Position numbers and translations under genes: made by a program
Origin: Catonia carolina
Taxonomy: Eukaryota > Arthropoda > Insecta > Hemiptera > Achilidae
NCBI GenBank assembly: GCA_035578175.1
Contig: JAQMRL010000002.1
Location: 135,100,171 to 135,164,170 of the forward strand
Reading direction: 5' to 3'
Length of the DNA stretch: 64,000 nt
Shown: positions 54,444 to 64,000 of the stretch, piece after piece
How the letters are laid out: each line of letters begins with the position of its first letter
Position numbering within the stretch: position 1 is the stretch's first letter
The notes under the pieces: model-generated
The model's database searches: none
Told to the model about the DNA's origin: nothing
Seen by the model: the letters and a program-made list of their open reading frames with translations, nothing else

Positions 54444-57400
54444 CTAAAATATAAAAGAAAGTAATTAATAACATAATTTATGGTAGGCCTACTGATATAA
54501 ACAAATAAAATACTTTCACACTTTTTGTTGTTTACAGAAAGAAAGTTACGTGTTCGCGCAGCGCGCATTTCGTAATTATTTCAATATTCCGCGTAATGAT
54601 CCAATACCTTCAGCCCATGCAATAAAAATATGTGTTAAAAACTTCGAAGAAACAGGCTCAACACTGAAGACACGAACTGGAAGCGTAAAAAGTGTCCATA
54701 TGCCAGAAAACGTTGACAAGGTGTAGGCGGCTGTGTTAAAAAGTCCTACGCGTTCAGCTCGACGGCATGCAATATCACTCGGCATTTCTAATCGCAGTGT
54801 GAGGAGGATTTTACTCAAAGATCTACAGTTCCATCTGTTTAAAATTCAGTTAGTGCAAGCTGTGAATAATGTTGATCACGCATCCCGACTTGCTTTTTGT
54901 AATCGATTATTGGACATGATGAATGACAACGCAGATCTTCTCAACAATCTTTGGATGAGTGATGAAGCTCACTACCATCTTTCGGACTTCGTAAATCAGC
55001 AGAATTTTAGATATTGGTTACGCGAAAATCCACAAAAAATACACGTAAAGCCGCTTCACAGTATTAAAGTGATAGTTTAGTGTGCAATATCAACACAGGC
55101 TATCGTAGGACCATATTTTTTTGAGGATGACAATGAACGTACAGTTACAGTGAATACACAGCGCTATGTTAACATGTTGGAGAACTGTCTTCAACCGAAA
55201 TTAGTTCATAACCCGGCTTACCAAAACATGTTTTTTCAACAAAACAGTGCTACCTGCCACACATCCAGGGCTTCAATTAATGTTTTCCGACGTTTGTTTC
55301 CCAATCGCGTCATTTATAAGAACGTAAACATTTCATGGCCAACCAGATCACCAGATCTCTCTGCATGTGATTACTTTATATGGGGACACTTAAAATCACG
55401 TGTTTTACCATCTCCACCGCCTCGAAATGTACGGAAACTTAAAGAACGGATACGTGAAGAAGTGGCACGAATTCCTATAGCCACATTACGAAATGTGATG
55501 AATAACCTTTGTGCACGAGTTCAGGAATGTGTGCGACAAAATGGAGGACATCTTTATGATATGATTTTCAAGTAATTTATAAAAAATTGTAAATATGTAA
55601 GTATTACTTGGTATATTCTAGATTAATTAAACTACATTTTTTAACTTCCTCACGGTGTTTTCATAATCGCCCGATTCACTGCCTCACCCGTTAGAATTAT
55701 AATGTAATTACATATAAATTATAATGTAATTTACATCATGTTTTAATTTTCGTACGAAATATAAACTTTACAGTTAATAAACCATACGTGCAGTAGTCCT
55801 GTAATTATAGGCGGAATACATTTTTTGAGCATAAAGGGTGAAGTAAACTTTAACATAAAGTATAAGTTTCAAGTCAATAGGAGCAATAGGCCGGCCCGTG
55901 GTGTAGTGGTCAGTGCAAATGGCTACTATGCCGGGGTCCCGGGTTCGATTCCCGGTCAGGTCTGGCATTTTTTTCATCTGTAAATCACCACATATCATTA
56001 CCTACGCACAAGCCCAAGGCTTATGTAGCCATTATCACTCAATAAAAATAAATAAATAAAAAATAAGTGAGGAGAAATTGCTCGACTGGTGGGATAGGCT
56101 AGGTGAGGAAGTGCATAAAAATAAATAAATAAAAAATAAGTGAGGAGAAATTGCTCGACTGGTGGGATAGGCTAGGTGAGGAAGTGCAGAAGTAGCCTAC
56201 TCAAAAATTTTCCACCCGCCTAAATTTATCGTTATTATAGTCACAGTTATCTCCTCTAAAAGTAATGAATTTCATTATACAACGAGACCCTGTGAGAGTG
56301 AAGTTGTAGCATTACAAATGTATAAGGTGATAATAACCATGTGTTTATAACCTGACTGCTGTTGATAATTATGTAAACATTTATAATTCAATTCTTACAT
56401 TTTGTAAATTATTAGGCTAATTGTAATTAAAATCTTATTTCTAAATTATTAAATCAATTAACTTATAATCTCAGCTAATAATTAAAAATCAAGTGTTAAT
56501 TCAGTGATGAAGTTTTTATGTTTAAATAATTCAAAAGAGTGTTTAAAAGTTACTAAAAACATTCATTAAAATTTAAAAATAAAGAAATATCTATGCAGTT
56601 CATCAAATAAGTTTATAAGGCATATTTACAACACAAATTTATATTTTTTATTTTAAAGTTTTAAAAATTATCAAACAAAAGTCATTAATATAAGTGAATG
56701 CATATTTGATTTGGGTGTGCTGTTGACTGGGCAGTTTGAAGAGAATGGTTGTGTTTTTGTGCGGTTTGATTTATGGAATGTGTTAAGAAAATATAAAGTA
56801 TAATTGTTATACAATTCATAGTATAAAGTCACAGACAGACCAATGAAATAAAATTAAGTTAAAGAACATTAGTTAATTGAATTACGGCAAGAAATGTATA
56901 TTAAATACCAACGAAACATTGAACGAAACTCTTAAGGTGAGTGACGGGCTTCAGAAACGACAAGTATAGAACATTAACCAGTAAACTATTAAATATTAAT
57001 TCAATAACAGGTGCGATACACTTTATAAAATATATTTAATAATAATAACTAAATAATATCTAAAATATTCTAAATTTCATTTTTTTTAAAAAGATTTAAT
57101 TAAAATTTTATTTAAAACAGATTTTCTTTTGTTTTATTTTGATTGTCATTTGTTTTTATGTGCTAAATAAGTTAGAAATAAGTATACATGCTACAAAGTG
57201 AAGGTATCATTTCCAGGGTCGGGAGAGTAGATGCTTTTCAGAGGGCCTGGCACCTGATAAGCTTACTTTTTCACTCAGTGAGGAAGGCATGGTAAACAAC
57301 CTCAATCCTTGTTTTACTTAGTAAAGCCTCTAGAAGTTCAAACCAGCCTTCGGCTGATGCCTAACCACAACAACAACAACCTAAGTTCTGTTGCACAAAA

Positions 57401-60400
57401 CAAAAGGGGACTTCTGGCTGTATCTGTAGCCCGTTTCCTAGTTAGGACAACTTTTTACTGGATTTGATTGATTCGTCGTTTTAAAAATAAACTTCACAGT
57501 AGAGCTTCAAAAATCTGATCATCAATAATCAGAAATCCAAACGACTTTTTGTCTTAAAAATACATGTGTTCCAAACATGGTTATTGTTAGACATTCAAAA
57601 TGAAAATGAGATGAGGATGAAAGTGGCACGAGAAAGGACAACTATGTCAGTCCATGATATGTAATGGTTTAAAAAACAGCCAGAAAGTATCCAAACACAG
57701 CTTTTTCTGCTGAAAATGATTAGGGATCTGGCAGAAAAAGAAACTTCTAAGCTAATTCAACCTTACAAATTAGTGACTTTTCAAGTCAATCCTAAAATGG
57801 TATAAAACAATCAACTTTGTTGTTTACTTGTGATTTTCAGTAGATACAGTATTCATATTTTATCCTCTGGTTTAGTGTATGTATGTTTTATTATATAGCA
57901 GGGGTTCCTTAAGTTTTGTAACCTTTAACAAAAGTATGGAAATAGACATTTCCATAATACAATGTGGTAACAAAATGTATGGAGTATTATATACAGTTAT
58001 TATTTGCTCTCCCTTTTTTAGTATTATGCATAATGGCAATACTTCGTTATTATGAAGTCGTTTAAAAATCCGAACAATTCAATAATCCGAACTGCCTATG
58101 GTTTCATTTAGTTAGGATTTTTTATATTTTTTACTGTACTCCAGTTCAAAGGTTTACACAATTATATACTTAGAGATTTATATAGTAGATTTATATAGTA
58201 GATTTGGCATCAATTAATTTATCTGGAAAAAATTCTGAAATAAATTTTATGTTGCTGTTAATCTGGTTTTATTTTTAGATTAAGCAGAAATGGGTTTGAA
58301 CATTTAGGTACCTAATAATTTTCCAAACCCTAGCTGGGAATCGAATCTTGGACATATGAAATGCTTTGTTTTGGGAGACAGCTAAAAGTCACAACAAGGT
58401 TATTTTTCCAGTTGCTTCCTGAGTCTTAGAATTTTGTTTAAACTCAAAAGAAACAAAGCTATCTGTTATTATTCTGATACTGCGCATAAAGCAGGAAGTT
58501 GAAGTATAAGTAACTTTTTGGATATTGAGAACATTTAAAAAAGTATCGCGGCTTCTAAATAAAAATACGAAAGTTGTTGTATTTAAAGAAACTGACTTTA
58601 CCTTGGATCAGTGAGAAGTCTGTTTAGTTTTTCGTAAAGAATGTCATACTTAATGTCTTGAAATTCAATACTCAGTCCAACACCAGCTTCCACCAATTTT
58701 GCAGCATTGAAATCTTGATCACCAAACATAGGAATTCCTAAGATAGGAACAGCATAATACGTTGCTTCTTCAAAGCTTTGAAGCCCAACTTGACTTATAA
58801 ACAACTTCAACTTAGGATGAGCTGAAAAGAAATATACCATTTTATTATTAAAATAGCTGCTACATGGAACAATTTTATTAGAATATTGAATTTATAAATT
58901 TGACTAAACTGCTAGAAGAACTTTTTGTCAGATATTTTAACTAATTAGTCTGCATTTAAAGACAGACCTTCTTGTTAAGAAAATTACTTTTTCACTCAGG
59001 TGTTCTTAAAAATTTAGCACTTAAGCCTTTATGGGATCTGGGTATAATAAATAATTAACAGACCCTTCCTTGAAACATAAAAATTATTTATTGACCCAAT
59101 TAGTAATTGCTGTGAACTTTTAGACTACAAACAAATTACAATTTACCTATTGAATTAAATTAATTACAAGACATAAGACATTGAGATCAGAACTAGATTT
59201 GTGTGATGTTACATCTTTCCTGTTCTTCTGTATGGAACAGAGGTGTGGACCGTTAGAAAACAAAACTTAGAAAGCAAGCTTTGAACTATGGATATATTGA
59301 TCTATGCTGAGATTATCGTGGATTGAAAGGATAACATTGAGGTGGTATTACATTAGATGTTCAAGGAGTGAGAGATTGTGGATATAATAAAGAGGAAAAA
59401 GCTGAAATATTTCGGACATGTTATACGTGGGACAAATGCTATTTGCTGCAACTAATTATGCAGTGGCGGGATCATGAATTGTAGGCAGAAGGAAAATATC
59501 TTGGCTGAAAAACCTGTGTGATTGGTACCATTGCACATCTGCGGATTTTTTTAGGGCTGCAGAATCAAAAATCGGAGTGGCCTGTACGATCTCCAACCTC
59601 CGTTAAGAGAGATGGCACTACAAGTAGAAATAAATTTCTTTGAAAAAGTAGACATGACTATATTTATAAACTAAACTCAACACTATAAAATAAGATACAG
59701 TTACTTACCAATCATAACAATGATGCACTTGTCTCGAACCATTTGCTACCATCCGTAAACACACATAATTCAGAAACGGTCCCTAATGACATTATTTTGA
59801 ACAGATCAACATCACTAGTTCCATTCACAGTCCAACTAATAACACTAACTTTAAAGGCTCTAACAGTTTTTGTACCTGTGGTCTGATTGTTCCTCAAACA
59901 CTAGAGACCCTTCTAAAAATTCTTCTGCTTTGCCGGAATATGGTAGACGGAATCAAAATTTAAAAAAAACATTTTTACTAGTTTGAATTTCTGAGAATTC
60001 CTATTCAAAACATTTTATTCATTGCAATTCATTACCCTTGTTCAATACACATGTCACAAAATACACATTTTCTTAGAGTAACTTTTTTCTAGAATATCAT
60101 ATCTATAATGATGTATCATATTCTTTTCTATAATGGGATAGGAATCACTACAATAACACACATATTGTATATTATAACATTATAATGTTACAATATGTTC
60201 AAATAAAGGTTAAAAATTTAATATTAGGCTATTATATAACTCTTTCAGAGCCAATTATGTGTAAAAAGATTGACAATTACGATTTATTTTTTTATGAAAG
60301 AATGGTTTAGAGGAAATGGCAAGTAGGCAACAAAAACATACAGAAAGTTTGGAAATTCTGCTATCCAGAGAGTAAATAGCCAAGGATGGTAGAAGCACAA

Positions 60401-63400
60401 TTAATATCAAAAGTAGGATTGCTCAAGCTAGCCTTTTAAATGAAAAACAGCTTACTGACAAGAATCATCGATTTACAGATGATGAAAAGTTTCTTAAAAC
60501 ACTATGTTTGGAGTGTAGCATCACATACGAATGAAACGTGGATGATAGGGGCTGTAGAAATGAACACGATAGAAGCTTTTGAAATGTGGTGTTACAGGAA
60601 AATGATTCAGTGGAAAATTAGATTTGGTGGGTGGACAAAATAAGTAATTTAGAGGTTGTTAGATGAGTGGTTGAAAGAAGAAGTATAAGGAAACATCTCA
60701 CCAGAAGAAAGAATATATAGACTAATGGGGCATATCTTAAGACGCCCAGATATTGCTCTGTCAGTAATGGAGGGCAATATTGAGGGAGTGGATTGTAGGG
60801 GGAGGCAAAGGTTAGAATATTTTAAAGCAAATTACAAAAGATGCAGGGTGTTGCAGGTATGTAGATATGAAACGGCTTGCGCAAGCTAGAACAGATCAGA
60901 GAACTGCACCAAATCAATCAAAAGACTGATGGCAAAATAAATCATGATGCTGTGGTAGGGTTGTACTTTTATACTCACCTAAGATAGGTTGTTGTGGAAG
61001 CCATTTTTTAGCTAAAACATTGTCAGGTTGTCCAGGTATTTTTGTATCAGCTTCCCATTTCCATAAAACTCTTACTTTTGGAAATTGTTTGAATGCTTTT
61101 ATAAATGCGGCTCTTATTTCTTCGGGTACTGAAATACCTTTCATATTACTTCCTAGACTGAAATATATGACTCCTTCTTCTGATTCATCCATCCATTTTT
61201 GAATATCCTAATAAAAATTTAACAAATATGTTGATAAAATACTGAAAAACCTTGGGAATCTAACCCTTAACCTAACTGTAAACTCAACACTGCTATCAAA
61301 TACAAATTAGGCCACATTATGCAATTTTTCACTGCAAATATAATTTCTGAGTTAAGATCACTTTGTAAATTGACTGTCCCTTAAGTAAGGAGTAAACGCA
61401 AGTAATAAATATGGAGAAATTTTATGCTATTTGACATTGTTTTGAATAAACCAAGTCCTCAGATCACCTCTCTACTCATCAGTGTTTGGTTTTCAAAATT
61501 TCTGTGGATTGAAACACTAGTTTTTACTTCCACTGCCTTTTGTAAAGTATAAGTAAGGTAAGTAATGTTTTCAAGTCAATTTTTTAAAATAGAATTTTTC
61601 ATGGAAGTACATGTTTTCAGACCCTTTGAACCCAAAAAAAATGTTTGTAGCAAACTGTGTGTGTGTGTGTATATATAAAATACTTTAAAAATGGAAAATT
61701 GTACGAAGTTGAACAATTTAGGTACTATGAGGGGACCCCCAACACAAACATTTTAATTAAAATCAGAAGTAACGGGTGATTCAAAAAGAGCGCCGGTTTT
61801 TTAACGGCTGGGAAATTTTTGTTTATCGGTTGGCAACATTGTTAGACCTCATTTCTATTTCGGAGAATATTCCGATTGACGATTCAGTTGTAGTTTCTCT
61901 TGTTCGCAGTGTAGTACTCTCGAAGTCTGTGTCTAACCATGGAGAAGTTTACTATTGCACAACGAGTGTTAATCGTCAAAACATTTTACCAGAGTGGAGA
62001 GAGTTATGCGGCTACTGTCAGGTGACTTCGCGGTACTCTTGGACGTAATGAAGCACCGAATGAATCAACAGTTCGCAGGCTCATGAAAAAGTTTTTTGAG
62101 ACGGGTTCAACAGTCGACCTTAAAAGTTCTGGACGTCGTCGTTCTGGCCGAACTGAGCAGAACGTTGCGTTGGTTCGTGACAGTGTGGCTGTTAGCTCAG
62201 CAAAATCAATACGTCGCCGTTCTCAACATTTGGGTTTACGATGTTCTTCTGTACGGAGAATTCTTCGGTACGATCTCCAATATCACCCGTATAAAATTCA
62301 GTTGACGCAACATTTGAAAGTGGCAGACCACCAGAAGAGACGACAGTTTGTTGACTGGGTATTGAGAAAACGGCAGGATGATGACACCTTCGCAAACAAA
62401 ATCATTTTCAGTGATGAGGCGCACTTCCACTTAAACGGTTTTGTTAATAAACAGCACTGCCGTATGTGGGGTTTAGAAAACCCTCGCGTGGTTAATGAAA
62501 GGGAAATGTATGCACAGCGAGTGACAGTTTGGTGTGGCTTTTGGTCGGGCGGTGTCATCGGCCCTTACTTTTTTGAAAATCAAGAAGGACAAGCCGTGAC
62601 AGTAAATGGAGACCGATACCGTACGATGATTAGGGAGTTTTTGTGGCGTCATTTGGATGGAATGGACATTGACGAGTTGTGGTTTCAGCAGGATGGTGCC
62701 ACCTGTCACGCTGCACGAGAAACAATGTTGTTGCTCCGTGAACGGTTCCAGGATCGCATCATTTCTCGTAATTCCAACCATCAATGGCCACCAAGGTCGT
62801 GTGACTTGACGCCTTGTGACTTTCATCTTTGGGGTCATCTGAAGTCATTGGTGTATGCCAATAAACCCCGAAACATCAATGACTTGAAGGAGAAAATTCG
62901 ACGGGTTATCGGGCAAATGGAAGTCGAAACTTGTCGTGCAGTAATATCCAATTTCATGGACAGAGTTGATGCGTGCCAGCGCAGTAGAGGAGGACACATG
63001 CATGACATCATTTTTCATACGTGAAATCGGAAGGTAAGATGAACTTGTTGATGTATTTATTTTCAATTTTTCAATAAAATAAATCTCTTAATTTGATATA
63101 TCAAAACCGGTGCTCTTTTTCAATCACCCTAGTAGTTCATTCATATGATTTTTTTGCAATTTTCTAAAACCAGAGCTTACAATTTTTTTAAAAAATCAAG
63201 TACAATTTACGTCATTATTTATGCTTTACAAAATGAGGTAATGTGCATGTCTCCTGAAATTTGTGGGGCTGTGCTTACACTATAAACTTTTATTTTAAGA
63301 TTGTTGGTTTAATATGAATTTTAGGGAAAAACTGGCCTGTTTCAACTTCAAACTAGTAATCTGGTATTTCTTACAAAGTTGAGTAGTCCATCTCTTCCAA

Positions 63401-64000
63401 GGTCGTCCAATACCATGTTGTCTGGTTGACTTGTAAGTAAACATTTGTTTGGGTGTTCAATCATCTGGAATCCACTGCAAATGACTGTACCTTTGAAATT
63501 ACCTATTAACTGAAATTAATTAAGGTAACTCAACTTCTTTATTTAAATTAAAAGTACATTTTTAAAAGTTTTACAAACCTGTGGTAATGGTTTTGGTGGT
63601 TGTAAGTGCATTGGTCCGACATATATTGTGTTAGGTTGTACCGGTTTTGGATAACCGTTGGCTAAATCAATACTGACAATCTGCAAACTTTTTTTGAATT
63701 CTAAATCTCTTAATCTTGTGTTGTAATTTCCAAAATATTTCCACATATATTGCTCTTGAATGGAGCGTGTATAGACATCATGTACATAATTAAAATAGAT
63801 AGTCAAATACAAATTTACAATTCTCTGCCATAATGTCATGCGATGAGTGTATACAGAAAATACTGAAGGTGCGTAAGATGGAATTACAGGATTGCCAAGT
63901 TCAAAATCTATTGTCGGTGGAAGATGAAATGTTGAAATTCCAATAATTGGTGGGTTTCCAATCAGATCAGCAAATCCTAATAAACTTGATGCCATCATTG
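54155..64000 (-). CDS. UDP-glycosyltransferase, unit A, last four exons (5' part right of window)
   Basis: Paralogue of unit B with identical exon architecture: 64000-63579 (exon 4, cut by the window edge), 61207-60979, 58821-58602 and 54443-54155. Exons 5-7 have the same lengths (229, 220, 289 bases) and phases as in unit B, and all splice sites are intact. Signature FISQVGLQSFEEATYYAVPI and LGIPMFGDQ is complete. The last exon has the membrane segment and the same KLKRN tail. The visible part has no stop or frameshift, so unit A is probably functional. A DD41D mariner relic sits in its last intron, and a HINE-like copy split by another mariner lies in the intron after exon 4. Confidence 0.88.
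54540..55575 (+). pseudogene. DD41D-type mariner transposase relic, catalytic residue lost
   Basis: One reading frame runs from about 54540 to 55575 with two in-frame stops: TAG at 54724-54726, and TAG at 55078-55080 where relatives have a tryptophan codon (V-W-C). MSDEAHYHLSDFVNQQNFRY carries the first aspartate. The second catalytic position reads QQNSATCH, so Asp is replaced by Asn. The third is in SPDLSACDY, 41 residues later. The N-terminus and left end are missing. It lies in unit A intron 6. Confidence 0.75.
55889..56060 (+). mobile_element. tRNA-derived SINE
   Basis: Head GGCCCGTGGTGTAGTGGTCA (A box) and CCCGGGTTCGATTCCCGG (B box). The body ends in (AAAT)n. It splits a sequence that is continuous at 28780-28945. 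A tRNA gene is rejected because the acceptor stem does not close and an A-rich tail follows. Confidence 0.7.
56042..56187. repeat. Exact-looking tandem duplication, 73-bp period
   Basis: The unit from 56042 to 56114 (SINE tail plus adjoining 'gaggagaaattgctcgactg...') is repeated at 56115-56187. It was probably created at or after SINE insertion. Confidence 0.85.
56188..58601. other. UGT unit A intron 6, distal part
   Basis: Non-coding. Segments 57180-57560, 57560-57680 and 58030-58470 align with unit B intron 6 (30423-30780, 31230-31330, 33840-34260). No gene. Confidence 0.6.
58602..58821 (-). CDS. UGT unit A exon 6 (signature exon)
   Basis: 220 bases, acceptor TCTTTTCAG, donor GTAAAG. Complete signature, including AVPILGIPMFGDQ. 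Confidence 0.9.
58822..60440. other. UGT unit A intron 5, proximal part
   Basis: Collinear with unit B 34621-36060. The A-tailed insertion seen in B at 35457-35517 is absent here. A 61-residue minus frame (59712-59897) has a decayed equivalent in B and is not supported as coding. Confidence 0.5.
59215..59640 (+). pseudogene. RTE-like LINE C-terminal fragment
   Basis: In broken plus-strand frames: FPVLLYGTEVWTVRKQNLES, RKKLKYFGHVIRGTN, LVPLHICGFF and a Pro/Arg-rich end. This is the tail of a LINE polyprotein like that at 31717-33558. Unit B has a shorter, more decayed version at 35016-35225. Confidence 0.6.
60440..60950 (+). pseudogene. RTE-like LINE C-terminal fragment (unit A)
   Basis: SFLKHYVWSVASHTNETWMI and EAFEMWCYRKM are readable, then stops. 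Orthologous position to 36060-36527 in unit B, ending just outside the exon 5 donor. Confidence 0.6.
60979..61207 (-). CDS. UGT unit A exon 5
   Basis: 229 bases, acceptor TTTTATTAG, donor GTGAGT. Encodes DIQKWMDESEEGVIYFSLGS through WLPQQPIL, nearly identical to unit B. Confidence 0.9.
61772..63132 (+). mobile_element. Mariner-type element (DD41D spacing), about 1.36 kb
   Basis: Terminal repeats GGGTGATTCAAAAAGAGCGC (61774 onward) and, inverted at the right (63103-63130), GGGTGATTGAAAAAGAGCAC, both continuing into CCGGTTTT. Inserted at TA inside a HINE-like repeat, which dates it as younger than that copy. It carries a nearly intact transposase. Confidence 0.85.
61939..63024 (+). pseudogene. 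DD41D mariner transposase, one in-frame TGA
   Basis: The frame from ATG 61939 to 63024 would be 361 residues, with a single TGA at 62023-62025 (codon 29) between TVR and LRGTLGRNEAP. After that stop the ORF is open to the end. Visible: an N-terminal helix-turn-helix pair (EKFTIAQRVLIVKTFYQSGE; STVRRLMKKFFETGS), a basic GRRRSGR linker, and catalytic D159 (FSDEAHFHLNG), D252 (FQQDGATCH) and D294 (LTPCDFHLWG). The last two are separated by 41 residues, as reported for rosa-type DD41D mariners. It ends HDIIFHT. One substitution disables an otherwise complete enzyme. Confidence 0.85.
63356..63578. other. UGT unit A intron 4, remainder
   Basis: Short AT-rich stretch before the exon 4 donor. Nothing recognised. 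Confidence 0.4.
63579..64000 (-). CDS. UGT unit A exon 4 (partial at window edge)
   Basis: From ...MMASSLLGFADLIGNPPIIG to YVGPMHLQPPKPLPQ before GTTTGT. The acceptor lies beyond position 64000. Highly similar to unit B exon 4 (37783-37321), with scattered substitutions. Confidence 0.88.

Larger units (their letters stand above)
61530..63355 (+). repeat. HINE-like repeat interrupted by a DD41D mariner
   Basis: Left part 61530-61771 shows head, 'cagaccctttgaaccc', a short (GT)n (61655-61668) and 'catttt...atcagaagta'. The right part resumes at 63133 with 'gttcattcatatgattttt', the expected continuation of the family consensus (ggaagtagtagtttattcgt). Confidence 0.6.

Noticed and set aside
55891..55965. 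Possible tRNA gene
   Set aside because: A and B boxes are good, but the acceptor stem does not pair and a SINE body with A-rich tail follows.
56042..56187. CRISPR-like or satellite array
   Set aside because: Only two units without spacers. A simple tandem duplication explains it.
59712..59897. 61-residue minus frame shared with unit B
   Set aside because: The unit B counterpart is interrupted, so the similarity reflects segmental duplication and not coding constraint.

Overview
The window is AT-rich, repeat-dense animal DNA, most likely from an insect and possibly a hemipteran. The basis is two interrupted genes of detoxification families with insect-type structure, canonical GT/AG introns of up to several kilobases, and a transposon load typical of large insect genomes (piggyBac, several mariner types, Jockey and RTE-like LINEs, tRNA-derived SINEs). 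The species cannot be fixed from sequence alone.

Host genes. All recognisable host genes lie on the minus strand. (1) At the left, the first three coding exons of a type-B carboxylesterase (9384 down to 462); the rest of the gene lies beyond position 1. (2) A tandem family of UDP-glycosyltransferases (UGTs), each unit read right to left. Unit A (64000 to 54155) enters from beyond the right edge with its last four exons. Unit B (43478 to 29888) is complete: seven exons with compatible phases give 540 residues, with an N-terminal hydrophobic leader, a C-terminal membrane anchor and a KxKxx-type ER-retrieval tail. Unit C (24524 to 20135) keeps only the last two exons. It carries a 15-bp deletion in the UGT signature and a premature stop, so it is a truncated duplicate or a set of spare 3' exons. 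Introns and 3' flanks are shared between units, so the array arose by segmental duplication, and insertions can be ordered by comparing units.

Mobile DNA fills most of the rest. Main elements: a Harbinger-like element with a nested pogo-like insertion (4165-5275); a mariner whose two ends are inverted copies of the same 5' end (6889-7684); a second such mariner made from 3' ends (17072-18017); a Kolobok/Mutator-type element with TTAA flanks (13007-16116); a 5'-truncated RTE-like LINE with target-site duplication (31691-33573); a 5'-truncated Jockey with a long open reading frame (44361-46953), ending at an 83-bp near-perfect palindrome; an apparently intact 3.2-kb piggyBac with TTAA flanks (49208-52426); and three further mariner-type elements (52564-53903, 54540-55575, 61772-63132). 

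A family of about 0.95-kb repeats recurs at least eleven times. Each full copy has 13-bp subterminal inverted repeats, a (GT)n tract and a 3' stem-loop. The layout resembles Helentron-associated elements (HINE/DINE-1 type) and is the best candidate here for an undescribed element family. No CRISPR array, rRNA or convincing functional tRNA was found.
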